Positions 42,965 to 51,208 of a stretch of DNA of 64,000 nt are shown piece by piece. The notes beneath the pieces were generated by a model. The model was given only the letters and a program-made list of their open reading frames with translations, made no database searches and was not told where the DNA came from. Each line of letters starts with the position of its first letter. Position 1 is the stretch's first letter. The position numbers and the translations under genes are program-made. Source of the stretch: Caballeronia pedi (GTDB lineage Bacteria > Pseudomonadota > Gammaproteobacteria > Burkholderiales > Burkholderiaceae); the NCBI RefSeq assembly GCF_001544915.2, contig NZ_FCOE02000022.1, positions 62,001-126,000 of the forward strand, read 5' to 3'.

Positions 42965-43762
42965 ATGAAGATCGCCATTGCCGGGGCATCGGGCCGCATG
43001 GGCCGGATGCTGATCGAAACCGTTCTCAACGATTCCGAAGCGCAACTCGCCGGCGCGCTCGACCGGCCCGGCGTGCCGCAACTCGGGCAGGATGCGGGCG
43101 CGTTTCTCGGCAAGACCACGGGCGTGCTGCTGACCGACGACATCGAGCGTGTGTTCGCCGATGCCGACTATCTGATCGACTTCACGCGCCCCGAAGGCAC
43201 GATGACGCACCTCGAAGCCGCGTTGCGCCACGACGTGAAGATGATCATCGGCACGACTGGGTTCTCGGACGAGCAGAAGGCGCAACTGAAGCAGGCGGGC
43301 GAGAAGATCGGCGTGGTGTTCGCGCCGAACATGAGCGTCGGCGTGAATGTCACGATGAAGCTGCTCGAATTCGCCGCGAAGCACTTCGCCACCGGATACG
43401 ACATCGAGATCATCGAGGCGCATCACCGGCATAAGGTCGATGCGCCGTCGGGCACCGCGCTCGGCATGGGCGAAGTGATCGCCAAGGCGCTCGGCCGCGA
43501 TCTGAAGGACTGCGCCGTCTATGCGCGCGAAGGCGTGACGGGCGAGCGCGATCCGTCGACTATCGGCTTCTCCGCGATTCGCGGCGGCGATATCGTCGGC
43601 GATCACACGGTGCTCTTCGCGGGCATCGGCGAGCGCATCGAGATCACGCACAAGTCGGCGAGCCGTCTGTCCTATGCGCAAGGCGCGCTGCGCGCCGCGC
43701 ATTTCCTGCAAGGACACGACAAAGGCTTCTTCGACATGCAGGACGTGCTCGGCCTGCGCTGA
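42965..43762 (+). CDS. dapB: 4-hydroxy-tetrahydrodipicolinate reductase
   Basis: A 265-residue NAD(P)H-dependent enzyme of lysine/diaminopimelate synthesis. It begins MKIAIAGASGRMGRMLIE (Rossmann), and has IGTTGFSDEQK, APNMSVGVNV and the catalytic loop EAHHRHKVDAPSGTALGMGE. exbB follows 15 bases later. Confidence 0.96.
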   Translation: MKIAIAGASGRMGRMLIETVLNDSEAQLAGALDRPGVPQLGQDAGAFLGKTTGVLLTDDIERVFADADYLIDFTRPEGTMTHLEAALRHDVKMIIGTTGFSDEQKAQLKQAGEKIGVVFAPNMSVGVNVTMKLLEFAAKHFATGYDIEIIEAHHRHKVDAPSGTALGMGEVIAKALGRDLKDCAVYAREGVTGERDPSTIGFSAIRGGDIVGDHTVLFAGIGERIEITHKSASRLSYAQGALRAAHFLQGHDKGFFDMQDVLGLR

Positions 43763-43777
43763 TCGTTTATCTCGACG

Positions 43778-44443
43778 ATGGCAGCGACTGGCGTCATTCA
43801 CTATCTGCAATCCGGCGACGCCGTCACGCATGCGGTCGCGGGCGTGCTGCTCGCGATGTCGCTCGCGAGCTGGTGCTCCCTGCTCGTGAAGGCGTGGATT
43901 CTCGCGCACGCCAAATGGCAAGGGCCACGCGCCTTGCAGCGCTTCTGGCAGGCAGCGAATCTGAAAGACGGCATCAGTGCGCTACGCAGCGCGGATCGCG
44001 AGCGCGTTTTCCTGCCGCTCGCCGAAGCCGCGTGGCACGCGTCCGAAACCGACATGCCCGGTGCAATGCTTGCGCGCGTCGAGCGCAGCGAGCGGGTCTT
44101 GCGCGCGCTGCGCGAGGCCATGCTGCGTTCGCAACGCAGGCTCGAATTCGGCCAGGTTCTGCTCGCATCGGTGGGCAGCACGGCGCCGTTCGTCGGCCTG
44201 CTCGGCACCGTTTGGGGCATTTATCACGCGCTCGGCAGCATCGCGTCGAGCGGGCAGGCGATGATCGAAAACGTCGCCGGGCCGGTCGGCGAGGCGCTCA
44301 TCATGACGGCGTTCGGGCTGGTCGTCGCGATTCCCGCCGTGCTCGCGTATAACGTGCTCGGCCGCTACGTGCGGCAGATTTCCGAGGAGCTCGACGGCTT
44401 CGCGCACGATCTGCACACGTTCGTCTGCGGCCCGTCCGAGTAG
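43778..44443 (+). CDS. exbB: MotA/TolQ/ExbB proton-channel family protein
   Basis: A 221-residue inner-membrane protein with three transmembrane segments (about 17-37, 125-150, 165-190). The family core GSTAPFVGLLGTVWGIYHAL and GPVGEALIMTAFGLVVAIPAVLAYN is clear. With ExbD it harnesses the proton motive force for a TonB/TolA-type partner; no tonB or tolA is adjacent, so ExbB and TolQ cannot be separated by context. Confidence 0.9.
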   Translation: MAATGVIHYLQSGDAVTHAVAGVLLAMSLASWCSLLVKAWILAHAKWQGPRALQRFWQAANLKDGISALRSADRERVFLPLAEAAWHASETDMPGAMLARVERSERVLRALREAMLRSQRRLEFGQVLLASVGSTAPFVGLLGTVWGIYHALGSIASSGQAMIENVAGPVGEALIMTAFGLVVAIPAVLAYNVLGRYVRQISEELDGFAHDLHTFVCGPSE

Positions 44444-44455
44444 GAGCGCGCGACG

Positions 44456-44896
44456 ATGGCCTTCGGCGGACTCGACAAGAAGCCCAACGGCGCGCCGATG
44501 GCGGATATCAACATGACGCCGCTCATCGACGTCATGCTCGTGCTGCTCGTCATCTTCATCATCACCGCGCCGCTGTTCACGCACGCGATCCGGCTGGATT
44601 TGCCGAAAGTTGCGTCGCAGCCCGCGCGTGAGACGCCGCAGACCGTCACGCTTTCCATCGACGACGCCGGCAAACTCTTCTGGAACGACACGCCCGTCAG
44701 CTTCGAACAGATGCGCGCGCGCTTCGCCGATGCCGGCAAGACGGCGCAAAAACCCGAGCTGCATTTGCGGGCGTCGAGCGCGACGCGCTACGAGGTCATC
44801 GCGCAGGTGATGGGCGCGGCGCAGCAGGCGGGGCTCGAGCGCATCGGCTTCGTCACCCAGCCGGCGCGGCCGCAGGCGCAAGCGCCCGCGCGATAA
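44456..44896 (+). CDS. exbD: ExbD/TolR-family biopolymer transport protein
   Basis: A 146-residue protein: short cytoplasmic N-terminus, one transmembrane helix (MTPLIDVMLVLLVIFIITAPLF) carrying the essential Asp, and a periplasmic domain. It lies 12 bases after exbB and forms the motor with it. Confidence 0.92.
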   Translation: MAFGGLDKKPNGAPMADINMTPLIDVMLVLLVIFIITAPLFTHAIRLDLPKVASQPARETPQTVTLSIDDAGKLFWNDTPVSFEQMRARFADAGKTAQKPELHLRASSATRYEVIAQVMGAAQQAGLERIGFVTQPARPQAQAPAR

Positions 44897-44923
44897 GCGC
44901 GCGAGTTGCCGCGCATCGAACGG

Positions 44924-44929
44924 TATAAT
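44924..44929 (+). promoter_or_regulatory. Consensus minus-10 box upstream of leuS
   Basis: TATAAT lies about 160 bases before the leuS start, just after exbD. No good minus-35 hexamer is seen at the right distance. The long leader could carry regulation, but I see no clear T-box-like or attenuator structure. Confidence 0.4.
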
Positions 44930-45089
44930 CGCGTTTTTCCCCGTTCGGCGGGCCGTGCAGAAGTCAGCAGGCCCGAATTCCGACGCCGCGCCGTGTCAGC
45001 AATGCCGCAGCGCCTGGACTCGTCGCCCAGATCAGTAGCGGCTGGTTCCAAAGTCCGTTCCCAGCATTTGCCGAAAGCCAAACCACACC

Positions 45090-47684
45090 ATGCACGATAA
45101 ATACGTACCCGCCGACGTCGAATCCGCCGCGCAGAGCAACTGGCGCGCGAACGACGTCTACCGGACGACCGAGACGTCGGCCAAGCCCAAGTTCTATTGC
45201 GTCTCGATGCTGCCGTATCCGTCGGGCAAGCTGCACATGGGGCACGTGCGCAACTACACCATCAACGACGTGATGTACCGCTATCTGCGCATGAACGGTC
45301 ACAACACGCTGATGCCGATGGGCTGGGACGCGTTCGGCATGCCCGCCGAGAACGCGGCGATGGCGAACAACGTGCCGCCGGCGAAGTGGACGTACGAGAA
45401 CATCGCGTACATGAAGAAGCAGATGCAGTCGATGGGCCTCGCCATCGACTGGTCGCGCGAAGTCGCCACCTGCTCGCCCGAGTACTACAAGTGGAACCAG
45501 TGGCTGTTCCTGAAGATGCTGGAAAAGGGCATCGCGTACAAGAAGACCGGCACGGTGAACTGGGACCCGGTCGACCAGACCGTGCTCGCGAACGAGCAGG
45601 TCATCGACGGGCGCGGCTGGCGCTCGGGCGCGCTCGTCGAAAAGCGCGAAATTCCGATGTACTACCTGCGCATCACCGATTACGCGGACCAGTTGCTCGA
45701 CGATCTCGAAGGCCTCGGCTGGCCCGAGCGCGTCAAGATCATGCAGCAGAACTGGATCGGCAAGAGCTTCGGCGTGAATTTCGGCTTCCCGTATGAAATC
45801 GACGGCGAAGCGAAGTTGCTGCGCGTGTTCACCACGCGCGCCGACACGATCATGGGCGTGACCTTCGCAGCGGTCGCAGCGGAGCATCCGCTCGCCACGC
45901 GCCTCGCGCGCGACAACGCGGATCTGCAGGCCTTCATCGACGAATGCAAGCGCGGCGGCGTGGCGGAAGCCGATGTCGCCACGATGGAAAAGAAGGGCGT
46001 GCCCACGGGCTTCTTCGTCACGCATCCGCTGACGGGCGCGCAGGTCGAGGTGTGGATCGGCAATTACGTGCTGATGTCCTACGGCGAAGGCGCGGTGATG
46101 GGCGTGCCGTCGCACGACGAGCGCGATTTCGCGTTCGCGAAGAAGTACGGCTTGCCGATCAATCAGGTGATCGACGTCGCTGACAAGACCTATTCGACCG
46201 ACGCGTGGGAAGAGTGGTACGGCGACAAGACCGCCGGCCGCCTCATCAATAGCGGCAAGTACGACTGCATGACCACCGAGGAAGCCATCGACGCGATCGC
46301 CGCCGATCTCAAGGCGAAGGACCTCGGCGACAAGCAGGTCACCTGGCGTCTGCGCGACTGGGGCATTTCGCGCCAGCGCTACTGGGGCACGCCGATTCCG
46401 ATCATCCATTGCCCGAACTGCGGCGACGTGCCGGTGCCGGAGAAGGATCTGCCCGTCGTGCTGCCGGAAGACCTCGTGCCGGACGGCTCGGGCAATCCGC
46501 TCGCCAAGTCCGAAGCGTTCCTGAACTGCGCGTGCCCGAAGTGCGGCGCGGCGGCGAAGCGCGAAACCGACACGATGGACACTTTCGTCGATTCGTCCTG
46601 GTACTTCTCGCGCTACAGCGCGCCGGACGCGAGCACGATGGTCGACGAACGCACCGATTACTGGATGCCGATGGATCAGTACATCGGCGGTATCGAACAC
46701 GCGATTCTGCACCTTTTGTATTCGCGCTTCTGGACCAAGGTCATGCGCGACATGGGCCTCATCAAGTTCGGCGAGCCGGCGAAGAACCTGCTCACGCAGG
46801 GCATGGTGCTGAACGAAACGTTTTATCGGGAAGACGCGGCCGGCAAGAAGACCTGGTACAACCCGCTCGACGTCACCGTCGCGCACGATGACAAGGGCCG
46901 TCCGAGTGGCGCCACGCTGAATGCGGACGGTCAGCCGGTCGTGCTCGGCGGCGTCGAAAAGATGTCGAAGTCGAAGAACAATGGCGTCGATCCGCAGACG
47001 CTGATCGACCAGTACGGCGCGGATACCGCGCGTCTGTTCGTGATGTTCGCGGCGCCGCCTGAGCAGTCGCTCGAATGGTCGGGCGCGGGCGTGGAAGGCG
47101 CGAGCCGCTTCCTGCGCCGCGTGTGGCACTTCGCGCACGACAACGCCGACGCGCTGCGCCAGCACGCGAAGCTCGACGCCTCGACGCTCAACGACGCGGA
47201 CAAGACGCTGCGTCGCGAAATTTACACGGTGCTCAAGCAGGCCGATTTCGACTACGGCCGCCTGCAGTACAACACGGTCGTCTCCGCCGCGATGAAGATG
47301 CTCAACGCGGTCGACGGCGCGAAGAGCGCGGGCGCCGGCGCGCTTAACGAAACCTTCGGCGTGTTGCTGCGCGTGCTGTATCCGGTGGTGCCGCACGTCA
47401 CGTTCCAGTTGTGGTCGGAACTCGGCTACGAGAAGGAATTCGGCCCGCTGCTCGACGCGCCTTGGCCGAATGTGGACGAAGCCGCGCTCGAGCAATCGGA
47501 GATCGAACTCGTGCTGCAGGTCAACGGCAAGGTGCGCGGCGCGCTGACGGTCGCGAAGGATGCATCGCGCGAAGCCATCGAAAAGGCGGCGGTCGCGCAC
47601 GAAATGTTCGAGAAGTTCGCGGAAGGACGCGCGCCGAAGAAGGTGATCGTGGTGCCGGGGCGTCTCGTCAACGTGGTCGTCTGA
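45090..47684 (+). CDS. leuS: Leucyl-tRNA synthetase
   Basis: An 864-residue class I synthetase. HIGH motif in PYPSGKLHMGHVRNYTI, KMSKS motif in VEKMSKSKNNGVD, the CP1 editing domain with the conserved threonine-rich TTRADTIMGVTF and GVPSHDERDFAFAKKYG, a zinc-type CPNCGDVPVPE/CACPKCG pair, and the C-terminal QVNGKVRGAL are all visible. The stop overlaps the lptE start. Confidence 0.97.
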   Translation: MHDKYVPADVESAAQSNWRANDVYRTTETSAKPKFYCVSMLPYPSGKLHMGHVRNYTINDVMYRYLRMNGHNTLMPMGWDAFGMPAENAAMANNVPPAKWTYENIAYMKKQMQSMGLAIDWSREVATCSPEYYKWNQWLFLKMLEKGIAYKKTGTVNWDPVDQTVLANEQVIDGRGWRSGALVEKREIPMYYLRITDYADQLLDDLEGLGWPERVKIMQQNWIGKSFGVNFGFPYEIDGEAKLLRVFTTRADTIMGVTFAAVAAEHPLATRLARDNADLQAFIDECKRGGVAEADVATMEKKGVPTGFFVTHPLTGAQVEVWIGNYVLMSYGEGAVMGVPSHDERDFAFAKKYGLPINQVIDVADKTYSTDAWEEWYGDKTAGRLINSGKYDCMTTEEAIDAIAADLKAKDLGDKQVTWRLRDWGISRQRYWGTPIPIIHCPNCGDVPVPEKDLPVVLPEDLVPDGSGNPLAKSEAFLNCACPKCGAAAKRETDTMDTFVDSSWYFSRYSAPDASTMVDERTDYWMPMDQYIGGIEHAILHLLYSRFWTKVMRDMGLIKFGEPAKNLLTQGMVLNETFYREDAAGKKTWYNPLDVTVAHDDKGRPSGATLNADGQPVVLGGVEKMSKSKNNGVDPQTLIDQYGADTARLFVMFAAPPEQSLEWSGAGVEGASRFLRRVWHFAHDNADALRQHAKLDASTLNDADKTLRREIYTVLKQADFDYGRLQYNTVVSAAMKMLNAVDGAKSAGAGALNETFGVLLRVLYPVVPHVTFQLWSELGYEKEFGPLLDAPWPNVDEAALEQSEIELVLQVNGKVRGALTVAKDASREAIEKAAVAHEMFEKFAEGRAPKKVIVVPGRLVNVVV

Positions 47685-48277
47685 TGCGCACAACCATGGG
47701 AGTCGATGTGACCGGCAAAGTCAGCACGAGCAGGCGCTCGTTTCTCACGCTCCTCGGCGGCGCGGCGATGCTGTCCGCCTGCGGCTTCCAGCTACGCGGC
47801 CAGCAGGACTACGCGTTCAAGCGGCTCGCGATCACGGGCGGCGTGCCGCAGATGGTCGCGCGCCTCGAGCGCATGGTTCAGGGCGGCAGCGACACGGTGA
47901 TCGTCAAGCCTTACGAGAAGCCGGACGCGACGCTCACGCTGTCGGAAGGTCAGGGATTGCGCACACTGAGCCTGAATGCGCAGGGCGTCGTGCAGGAGTA
48001 CGAGCTCGTCTACAACGTGAACTATTCGCTGACAGGCGCCGATGGCACGCTGCTGATTCCGCCGAGCGCGATCGTGTTGAACCGCTCGATGACCTATAGC
48101 GATCAATACACGCTCGCAAAGGGCCAGGAAGCAACACTGCTCTACAACGACATGCGCAACGACGCAGTCGATCAGTTGACGCGCCGTCTCGCGACGGTGC
48201 GCTCGCTGCATCCGGCGCCGGGCGAACAGACACCGGGCGTCTCGCCGCGCGCGCCGCTGCCGGTGCCGCCGCTCTGA
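47684..48277 (+). CDS. lptE: LPS-assembly lipoprotein LptE
   Basis: A 197-residue protein with a lipoprotein signal (RRSFLTLLGGAAMLSAC, Cys33) followed by GFQLRGQQDYAFKRLAI, the LptE opening, and a Gln-rich or Pro-rich tail. It plugs the LptD barrel in the outer membrane. The ATG overlaps the leuS stop by one base; MGVDVTG at 47696 is an alternative start. leuS-lptE-holA is a conserved order. Confidence 0.92.
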   Translation: MRTTMGVDVTGKVSTSRRSFLTLLGGAAMLSACGFQLRGQQDYAFKRLAITGGVPQMVARLERMVQGGSDTVIVKPYEKPDATLTLSEGQGLRTLSLNAQGVVQEYELVYNVNYSLTGADGTLLIPPSAIVLNRSMTYSDQYTLAKGQEATLLYNDMRNDAVDQLTRRLATVRSLHPAPGEQTPGVSPRAPLPVPPL

Positions 48278-48296
48278 TCGCGCGCTCGCCAGCATC

Positions 48297-49388
48297 ATGC
48301 AACTGAAGCTCGACGCGCTCGAAGCGCACCTCGCGAAAGGCCTGAAGGGTCTGTACGTCGTCTACGGCGACGAGCATCTGCTCGCGCAGGAGGCGTGCGA
48401 CCGCATCCGGGCCGCGGCGCGCGCGGGCGGCTTCACGGACCGCGCGGTATTTACCGTCGAGCGTGGCTTCGACTGGAGCGGGCTCATCGGCGCGACGCAA
48501 TCGATGTCGCTGTTCGGCGACCGTCAGCTGATCGAACTGCGCATTCCCACCGGCAAGCCGGGCAAGGAAGGCGCGGAAGCGCTGAAGACGCTCGCCGGCG
48601 CCGATAACCCCGATGTCGTGACGCTCGTCACGCTGCCGCGTGTGGATGGTGCGACGCAGAAGTCGGGCTGGTTCACGGCGTTGACCGGCGCGGGCGTCGC
48701 GCTGAAGATCGATCCGATCGAACGCGCGCAATTGCCGATGTGGGTCGGCCAGCGGCTCGCGCAGCAAGGTCAGCGCGTCGCGCCCGGCGAGGAAGGTCGG
48801 CGCGCGCTGTCGTTCATCGCCGAACGGGTGGAAGGGAATCTGCTCGCCGCGCATCAGGAAATTCAGAAGCTCGGGCTGTTGTATCCCGAGGGCGTGCTCA
48901 CGTTCGAGCAGATCCACGACGCGGTGCTGAACGTCGCGCGCTACGACGTGTTCAAGCTCAACGAGGCGATGCTGACGGGCGATGTCGGCCGCCTCGCGCG
49001 CATGCTCGACGGCCTGAAGGGCGAAGGCGAAGCCGCGGTGCTCGTGCTGTGGGCGCTCGTCGAAGAGGTGCGCACGCTGTTGCGCATCAAGCGCGGTGTC
49101 GCTTCTGGCAAGCCGCTCGCCACGCTGTTGCGCGAGAACCGCGTCTGGGGTCCGCGTGAACGGCTGATCGGTCCGGCGCTCTCGCGCGTGACGGACGAAG
49201 CGCTCGAAAAGGCGCTGTCGCTCGCGGCGCGGCTCGACCGGCAGGTGAAGGGGCTTTCGGGCAGCACGGGCAAGCGCGGCAGTGAGCCGCCGCCGGACCC
49301 GTGGGCCGGCATGTTCGAACTGGCGATGGCGGTCGCGCACGGCGGCAAGCCGGCGCAGGCGCCGCCAGCGCCACGACCGCGTCGCTAG
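48297..49388 (+). CDS. holA: DNA polymerase III delta subunit
   Basis: A 363-residue AAA-like clamp-loader subunit opening the sliding clamp. KGLYVVYGDEHLLAQEACDRIR at the N-terminus, SMSLFGDRQLIELR, then ALSFIAERVEGNLLAAHQEIQKL are typical of HolA. The C-terminal PAQAPPAPRPRR is a short disordered tail. Confidence 0.94.
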   Translation: MQLKLDALEAHLAKGLKGLYVVYGDEHLLAQEACDRIRAAARAGGFTDRAVFTVERGFDWSGLIGATQSMSLFGDRQLIELRIPTGKPGKEGAEALKTLAGADNPDVVTLVTLPRVDGATQKSGWFTALTGAGVALKIDPIERAQLPMWVGQRLAQQGQRVAPGEEGRRALSFIAERVEGNLLAAHQEIQKLGLLYPEGVLTFEQIHDAVLNVARYDVFKLNEAMLTGDVGRLARMLDGLKGEGEAAVLVLWALVEEVRTLLRIKRGVASGKPLATLLRENRVWGPRERLIGPALSRVTDEALEKALSLAARLDRQVKGLSGSTGKRGSEPPPDPWAGMFELAMAVAHGGKPAQAPPAPRPRR

Positions 49389-49497
49389 AACGCTTCTGTC
49401 ACGTGCTGTTGCAATTCGTGCAACGGCTTAGAATGAACGCATCGACGCTTCGGCCATGCAGGCGGCTCAGGAAAGCGGAACACGGATGAGATCCACG

Positions 49498-50769
49498 ATG
49501 AACATCGATCAATACATGACCGACCTCGGCCGCCGCGCCCGTGCGGCGTCGCGCGCGATGGCGCGGGCGTCGACGGCGGCGAAGAATGCGGCGCTGCACG
49601 CGGTGGCGGACGCCATCGAACGCGAGCGCGAATCGCTCAAGCAAGCGAACGGACGCGATCTTGCCCGCGCGCGCGAAAAAGGCCACGACGCCGCCTTCAT
49701 CGACCGCCTGACGCTCTCCGACAAGGCGCTGAACACGATGGTCGAAGGCTTGCGGCAGGTGGCCACGCTGGCCGATCCGATCGGCGAGATCAGTGGCCTC
49801 AAGTTTCGTCCGAGCGGCATTCAGGTCGGGCAGATGCGCGTGCCGCTCGGTGTGATCGGCATCATCTACGAATCGCGGCCGAACGTGACCATCGACGCGG
49901 CCGCGCTGTGCCTCAAATCCGGCAACGCGACCATTCTGCGCGGCGGCTCCGAAGCGCTCGAATGCAATACAGCGCTCGCGAAGCTGATCGGGGTCGGGCT
50001 GGAAGCGGCCGGATTGCCGCAGGACGCAGTGCAGGTCGTCGAGACGGCGGACCGCGCGGCGGTCGGCAAGCTCATCACGATGACCGAGTTCGTCGACGTG
50101 ATCGTGCCGCGCGGCGGCAAGAGCCTGATCGCGCGCCTGATGGAAGAATCACGCGTGCCGATGATCAAGCACCTCGACGGCATCTGTCACGTGTACGTGG
50201 ACGATCGCGCGGATCTGGCGAAGGCGTCGGTGATCTGCGACAACGCGAAGACGCATCGTTACGGCACCTGCAACACGATGGAAACGCTGCTCGTCGCGCG
50301 CGGCATCGCGCAGCAAGCCTTGCCGCAACTCGCGCGCGCGTTTCAGGCGAAGGAAGTCGAACTGCGCGTGGACGCCGAAGCGCGCGCCGTGCTCGAAGCG
50401 TCGAAGATCGGCGGACTCGTCGATGCGACCGTGGAAGACTGGAGCACGGAATATCTCGCGCCGGTGCTCGCGATCAAGATCGTCGGCGATCTGGACGAAG
50501 CGATCGAGCATATCAATCGCTACGGCTCGCATCACACCGACGCAATCTGCACCGAAGATCACGACCGCGCGATGCGCTTCCTGCGCGAAGTGGATTCGGC
50601 GAGCGTAATGGTCAACGCCTCGACGCGCTTCGCCGATGGCTTCGAATTCGGCCTCGGCGCGGAAATCGGCATTTCGAACGACAAGCTGCACGCGCGCGGC
50701 CCGGTCGGCCTCGAAGGGCTGACATCGCTCAAATACGTCGTGCTGGGGCGCGGCGAAGTGCGTCAATAA
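49498..50769 (+). CDS. proA: Gamma-glutamyl phosphate reductase
   Basis: A 423-residue aldehyde-dehydrogenase-fold enzyme making glutamate 5-semialdehyde for proline. The catalytic cysteine lies in HRYGTCNTMETLLV; YESRPNVTIDAAALCLKSGNA and VMVNASTRFADGFEFGLGAEIGIS are typical. Start at 49498 (MNIDQYMTDLGRRARAASRA) matches the family; an earlier in-frame ATG at 49456 is less likely. Confidence 0.96.
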   Translation: MNIDQYMTDLGRRARAASRAMARASTAAKNAALHAVADAIERERESLKQANGRDLARAREKGHDAAFIDRLTLSDKALNTMVEGLRQVATLADPIGEISGLKFRPSGIQVGQMRVPLGVIGIIYESRPNVTIDAAALCLKSGNATILRGGSEALECNTALAKLIGVGLEAAGLPQDAVQVVETADRAAVGKLITMTEFVDVIVPRGGKSLIARLMEESRVPMIKHLDGICHVYVDDRADLAKASVICDNAKTHRYGTCNTMETLLVARGIAQQALPQLARAFQAKEVELRVDAEARAVLEASKIGGLVDATVEDWSTEYLAPVLAIKIVGDLDEAIEHINRYGSHHTDAICTEDHDRAMRFLREVDSASVMVNASTRFADGFEFGLGAEIGISNDKLHARGPVGLEGLTSLKYVVLGRGEVRQ

Positions 50770-50791
50770 GCACGAGTCGACAAGAACAACG

Positions 50792-51208
50792 ATGCTCTGG
50801 ATCAAATCGCTGCATATCGTGCTGGTGGCCTCGTGGTTCGCGGGGCTTTTTTATCTGCCGCGCATTTTCGTGAATCTCGCGATGGAAACCGATCCGGCGG
50901 CCACCGCGCGACTGCTGCTGATGGCGCGCAAGCTGTTCCGGTTCATGACGTTCATCGCGGTGCCCGCGCTCGCGTGCGGGCTGTGGCTGTGGCTCGTCGT
51001 CGGGATCGGCGCGGGGCAGGGATGGTTGCATGCGAAGCTCACGATCGTCGCGTTGATCATCGTGTATCACGCGTATTGCGGGCGCTTGCTGCACACCTTT
51101 CAACGTGGCGAGAACAAGCGCTCGGACAAGTGGTATCGGATGTTCAACGAGCTGCCGGTGCTGGGCTTGCTCGGCACGACCTTGCTCGTGGTGATCAAGC
51201 CGTTTTGA
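50792..51208 (+). CDS. hemJ: HemJ-family protoporphyrinogen oxidase
   Basis: A 138-residue four-helix inner-membrane protein. LWIKSLHIVLVASWFAGLFYLPRIFV contains the essential His8 and the tryptophan/arginine pattern of HemJ; the conserved lysine/histidine region is in AKLTIVALIIVYHAYCG. It oxidises protoporphyrinogen IX in haem synthesis. Its 3' end overlaps the convergent GT41 gene by 14 bases. Confidence 0.9.
   Translation: MLWIKSLHIVLVASWFAGLFYLPRIFVNLAMETDPAATARLLLMARKLFRFMTFIAVPALACGLWLWLVVGIGAGQGWLHAKLTIVALIIVYHAYCGRLLHTFQRGENKRSDKWYRMFNELPVLGLLGTTLLVVIKPF

Noticed and set aside
44964..47693. A 909-codon minus-strand frame opposite leuS
   Set aside because: Shadow frame caused by high GC at third positions; leuS carries all synthetase motifs.
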